Source: an uncultured Bacteroidia bacterium
GTDB taxonomy: Bacteria > Bacteroidota > Bacteroidia > Bacteroidales > Prolixibacteraceae
DNA length: 36,712 nt
Assembly: GCA_903897145.1 (NCBI GenBank)
Contig: CAIUAN010000029.1
Location: 1 to 36,712, forward strand
Direction: 5' to 3'
Shown one piece after another: positions 34,801 to 36,712 of the stretch. Each line of letters starts with the position of its first letter. Position 1 is the stretch's first letter. The notes below the pieces were generated by a model. The model made no database searches and was not told the origin of the DNA. It worked only from the letters and a program-made list of their open reading frames with translations. Both the position numbers and the translations under genes were made by a program.

Positions 34801-35206
34801 CTTTGATAATTTCATTTGAAGTTACCGTTGTTGTCGCATAACCTAGAGCTTTGTCTTTCTTGGAAATTCCCAATGCCGTAACTACAACCTCACCCAATTT
34901 CGCTTCTGCACTTGAGATTTTTACGTTAATTGTGGTTTGGTTTCCAATGGCTACTTCCTTTGAGTTGAACCCCACAAAAGAAAATACCAAGGTAGCTGAA
35001 TTAGCAGGTGCTGCTAATGTAAACGCACCTGAGTTGTCAGTAGTGGTGCCAATAGTTGTTCCTTTAATAACAACTGTTACCCCCGGAATTGTTGTACCGT
35101 CTTTTTCATCCGTTACTTTACCGGTGAGTGTTTTTTGAGCGAAGGCAGTCTGCCAAGAGCAGAAAAATCCTATCGTCAAGACAGTCAATAATAAAATTTT
35201 ACGCAT
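31880..35206 (-). CDS. SusC/RagA family TonB-dependent outer membrane transporter
   Basis: This is the TonB-dependent channel of the SusCD pair, 1108 residues long. It has a signal peptide (1-23). A carboxypeptidase-regulatory-like domain (about 25-105) follows, opening with LTGKVTDEKDGTTIPGVTV. Next is a TonB-box-like GEVVVTALGI, the plug domain with PLIVMDGVPI and SISVLKGASAAALYGSEAVNGVILV, and a long 22-strand-type barrel ending in aromatic Phe. There is no N-terminal signalling domain and no adjacent sigma or anti-sigma gene, so regulation by the upstream ROK protein is more likely. Confidence 0.94.
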   Translation of the reverse strand: MRKILLLTVLTIGFFCSWQTAFAQKTLTGKVTDEKDGTTIPGVTVVIKGTTIGTTTDNSGAFTLAAPANSATLVFSFVGFNSKEVAIGNQTTINVKISSAEAKLGEVVVTALGISKKDKALGYATTTVTSNEIIKASPTNFATALYGKAPGLQISASPGGSTSGVNMVIRGISSITGKTQPLIVMDGVPIRDGEYNNGNYWGDQRLRGTGLLDINPEDVESISVLKGASAAALYGSEAVNGVILVTSKNGKGRKGFTVDANLSTTVDNVAYLPKYQNVRGAGAQPNVISNTQSADGFYHSIINGADTRQILDRSINFGPKFDGLPVMAWDGVMRPYVAQPNGVANLFQTAVSTNTNFAFSNSTENSNTRFSFTRTDNEGVSIGAKDAKNNFNLNSTYRFNKKFSVDINLSYMNGHITNRPYSTDRLVNNFSGMMGTFDNGNWYLNKYQTSQGWRYQTGGGQSMTPDENIKYNGFKGDLMDFVWRVKTNNEDEYNDRLIGNVTLNYEIVKNLKLRTRFATDVTSRKTEDRNRSEQPILFYNSGSFGLSNYKDNIFYGDALLTYTKKLNPDLELSVMGGYTAKKQNYITTSVSTNGGLSVENRFDLSSSINTPYASGSLGSSVSDALIGTANLNYKDYLFLEGNVRRDRYSTMAPQNNTFVYPSLNSSFILSEAYQLPEFISFAKLRASWGIVGNYPSQYAANVAYNQNTLGVLAAGGSPVIYTQLPGSMGNDGIRPEKKHEIEFGLQTKMFKNRLSLDIAYYNAQLRDQILPLTLPVSSGAGSVLTNIGTMRNTGLEVAINGTAIQAGDFKWEPGINWAINTNKIEQLANNAPELIHADYDGNAAVLKSTVGQAMGDLYAHAVLTNTAGQKLIGSDGLYQLDADHLKKIGNVLPKATGGIFNTFTYKSFSLDAMVDFRLGGYTMPTGINWMTSRGLTPISLTAMDKEHGGLSYYNPGNDGSKPGIATSNSAGPNGERVYNDGMLLDGVNPDGTQNKNIVSQAYYYWNVYNWGGPQYSESRYELYIKKNSFFKMREIAIGYDLPKNLIHKIGATKLRVSVYGRNLFYIYRTLKDVDPEATTAGSRWYQNVNNAGQNPSTQSYGIMLRASF

Positions 35207-35260
35207 ACGTTTTTAATTTTAGTTTAATTCTGATAATAAATATAGATTTCACTTTTATAT

Positions 35261-35278
35261 CGCCGTAAGATTACGACG
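35261..35278. promoter_or_regulatory. Inverted repeat upstream of susC, possible ROK operator
   Basis: The arms cgccgtaa and ttacgacg around a central ga form an imperfect 8-2-8 inverted repeat, seven of eight positions matched. It lies 55-72 bp upstream of the susC ATG, between susC and the ROK gene, where a repressor site would be expected. No binding site for this ROK protein is known, so the link is inference. Confidence 0.4.
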
Positions 35279-35387
35279 TTAATCCTCGATTTTGCTTCAA
35301 AACAGAAGATTATGGGATAGAATTCTTTTTTTTATGGTTAAATCATTTTGTAATATTTAGATAACTGGTTAGTATTTATTTAATTGT

Positions 35388-36617
35388 TTAATCAAAGTTT
35401 ACTTCGTTAAAGACTTTTTTGAAGATCATTTCTGAAGTCCCCAATAAAGCTGATTGGTCACCCATCTCAGAAATGAGAATTAAGGTGCTTTCGGATATTT
35501 TTTCTAAGCAAAATCGATTTAACGATTGCTGAATAGGAGACAACACATATTGCTTCGCTTTTGAAAGAGGACCACTTAACACAATAGCTTCCGGATTGAG
35601 AAGCTGAATAATATATGCTAGACCTTTGCCCATGGCACTTCCGATATCGTTTAAAACACTGATGCAAAATTCATCCCCTTCTCTGGCAGCATTAATAACA
35701 TCTTCAGGAGTTAAGGACTCAGGCTGATTCTTAAATTTGGTGATTACCGATGATAGTTCATTGTTGGCAATCCCCTCTTTAACTCTTCGGATAATGGTGT
35801 TCGACGAAGCAATGGTCTCTAAGCACCCTCTCTTGCCGCATATGCAAAGTTCGCCATTCTCTACAATTGGAATATGAGAAAACTCACCTGCAAAGCCATT
35901 TTTCCCATTGCAAAGCTCTCCGTTAATAAATATCCCTAGTCCTAGTCCCCAGCTCCAGTGAATGATGATGGCATCTTTAAAATCTTTTGCTGCCCCAAAA
36001 TGGAATTCTCCATGGGCGTGCATACGTGCATCATTATCCATATATACGAGCTTATTGAACTTCTGTCGAAGTTCTCTGCCCACATTCGCTTTTCTCTTAT
36101 CCTTTATTGTGTAGTTTATCCCTTTTTTCGAATCAATCAATCCAGGCATGTCAGCACCGATTCCATATATTCTTTGATCCGGGATGTTATTATCTTTAAT
36201 TAGCTGTTGTGCCGCATTATATAATTTGTCAACGAGAAGAGGATCATCGATATGGGTATCAATCTCTACTATCGGAGTCGCAAATGTGTGGTACGAATCT
36301 AGTATAGCCATGCTCGCAGAGTAACGCATGAAATCGCATGAAATAACATAGTATCTCTCTTCCGGTAAACCATACAAACTTGGTCTGCGTCCTCCATTAG
36401 ATTCTCCAATACCGAAATTTTTCACGTAACCTGCCGTAATTAGGTCATTCAGCAAAACAATACACGTCGGTAGACTTATTTTAAGCTTTTGACTAAGTAC
36501 CGGAGCAGAGGTGAATCCATTCTCTCGCATTAGACAAAGAATTTTTTTCTTCTGCCTAGCTTTATTAGTCTCTGGAATCGACTCTTTAATAATTAGTTGG
36601 CTGCTATCTTGGTGCAT
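35388..36617 (-). CDS. ROK family transcriptional regulator (NagC/Mlc-like)
   Basis: This is a 409-residue sugar-responsive regulator. Residues 24-66 form a winged helix-turn-helix, followed by NGGRRPSLY and a sugar-kinase-like ROK domain. The zinc motif CICGKRGC (258-265) with His248 is present. The phosphate-binding loop, normally GTGxG, reads SWGLGLG (222-228), and the usual ExGH active-site motif reads EFSH (245-248), so sugar binding is plausible but kinase activity is not. It is upstream of susC on the same strand with 181 bp between. It probably controls susCD in response to a sugar or sugar phosphate. Confidence 0.92.
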   Translation of the reverse strand: MHQDSSQLIIKESIPETNKARQKKKILCLMRENGFTSAPVLSQKLKISLPTCIVLLNDLITAGYVKNFGIGESNGGRRPSLYGLPEERYYVISCDFMRYSASMAILDSYHTFATPIVEIDTHIDDPLLVDKLYNAAQQLIKDNNIPDQRIYGIGADMPGLIDSKKGINYTIKDKRKANVGRELRQKFNKLVYMDNDARMHAHGEFHFGAAKDFKDAIIIHWSWGLGLGIFINGELCNGKNGFAGEFSHIPIVENGELCICGKRGCLETIASSNTIIRRVKEGIANNELSSVITKFKNQPESLTPEDVINAAREGDEFCISVLNDIGSAMGKGLAYIIQLLNPEAIVLSGPLSKAKQYVLSPIQQSLNRFCLEKISESTLILISEMGDQSALLGTSEMIFKKVFNEVNFD

Positions 36618-36712
36618 TTTTAGTAATTTTCAGAAACGTGAGTTCAGTCAGAATTTTCGTTTGATGGGCGAAGATAATTTAATTTTTAATAATCTATTTA
36701 TATTTTATTAAC

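Overview
The window is a stretch of Bacteroidota chromosome, most likely from the Sphingobacteriia. The supporting signs are SusC/SusD transporters, a type IX secretion PorV protein, a class II ribonucleotide reductase, a Sphingobacterium-like serine palmitoyltransferase, moderate-to-low GC, almost no Shine-Dalgarno sequences, and several upstream matches to the Bacteroidota -7 promoter motif TAnnTTTG. No phage, transposase, CRISPR array or plasmid gene is visible.

Layout. Positions 1-199 hold two copies of a 106-bp tandem repeat, followed by nested inverted repeats and a tRNA-Cys gene (minus). Next come folB (minus), glnS (plus), a MATE efflux pump (minus), porV (plus) and a TetR regulator (plus). 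A minus-strand operon runs from an M23 peptidase through dxr and rseP to tatA. Divergent to it are dapF and gltX (plus). A Tat-exported superoxide dismutase (minus) converges on gltX across a 20-bp stem terminator. The centre is a complete tryptophan operon, trpEGDCFBA (14343-20803). After it come an S46 dipeptidyl peptidase, rnhA, waaA and nrdJ (all plus). The right end is minus strand: a ROK regulator feeding into susC-susD, then serine palmitoyltransferase with a short-chain reductase.

The most interesting signal is the trp leader. Between sod and trpE there are two short reading frames too small for ordinary gene calling. The first (14053-14106) encodes a 17-residue peptide with the cluster WLWW. 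It is followed by complementary segments that fit 1:2, 2:3 and 3:4 pairings and a 13-bp GC-rich terminator with a U tract. The second (14203-14265) encodes a 20-residue peptide with three Trp codons and is followed by another hairpin and U tract 16 bp before trpE. The leader therefore looks like two ribosome-mediated attenuators in series, although the antiterminator of the second is weaker. TrpE also keeps the LLESS feedback-inhibition motif, so the pathway appears controlled at both transcription and enzyme level.

Other links within the window: tatA sits near a superoxide dismutase with a clear twin-arginine signal; serine palmitoyltransferase is paired with a reductase that could carry out the next sphingolipid step; and the ROK regulator lies directly upstream of susC with an inverted repeat between them that could be its operator.
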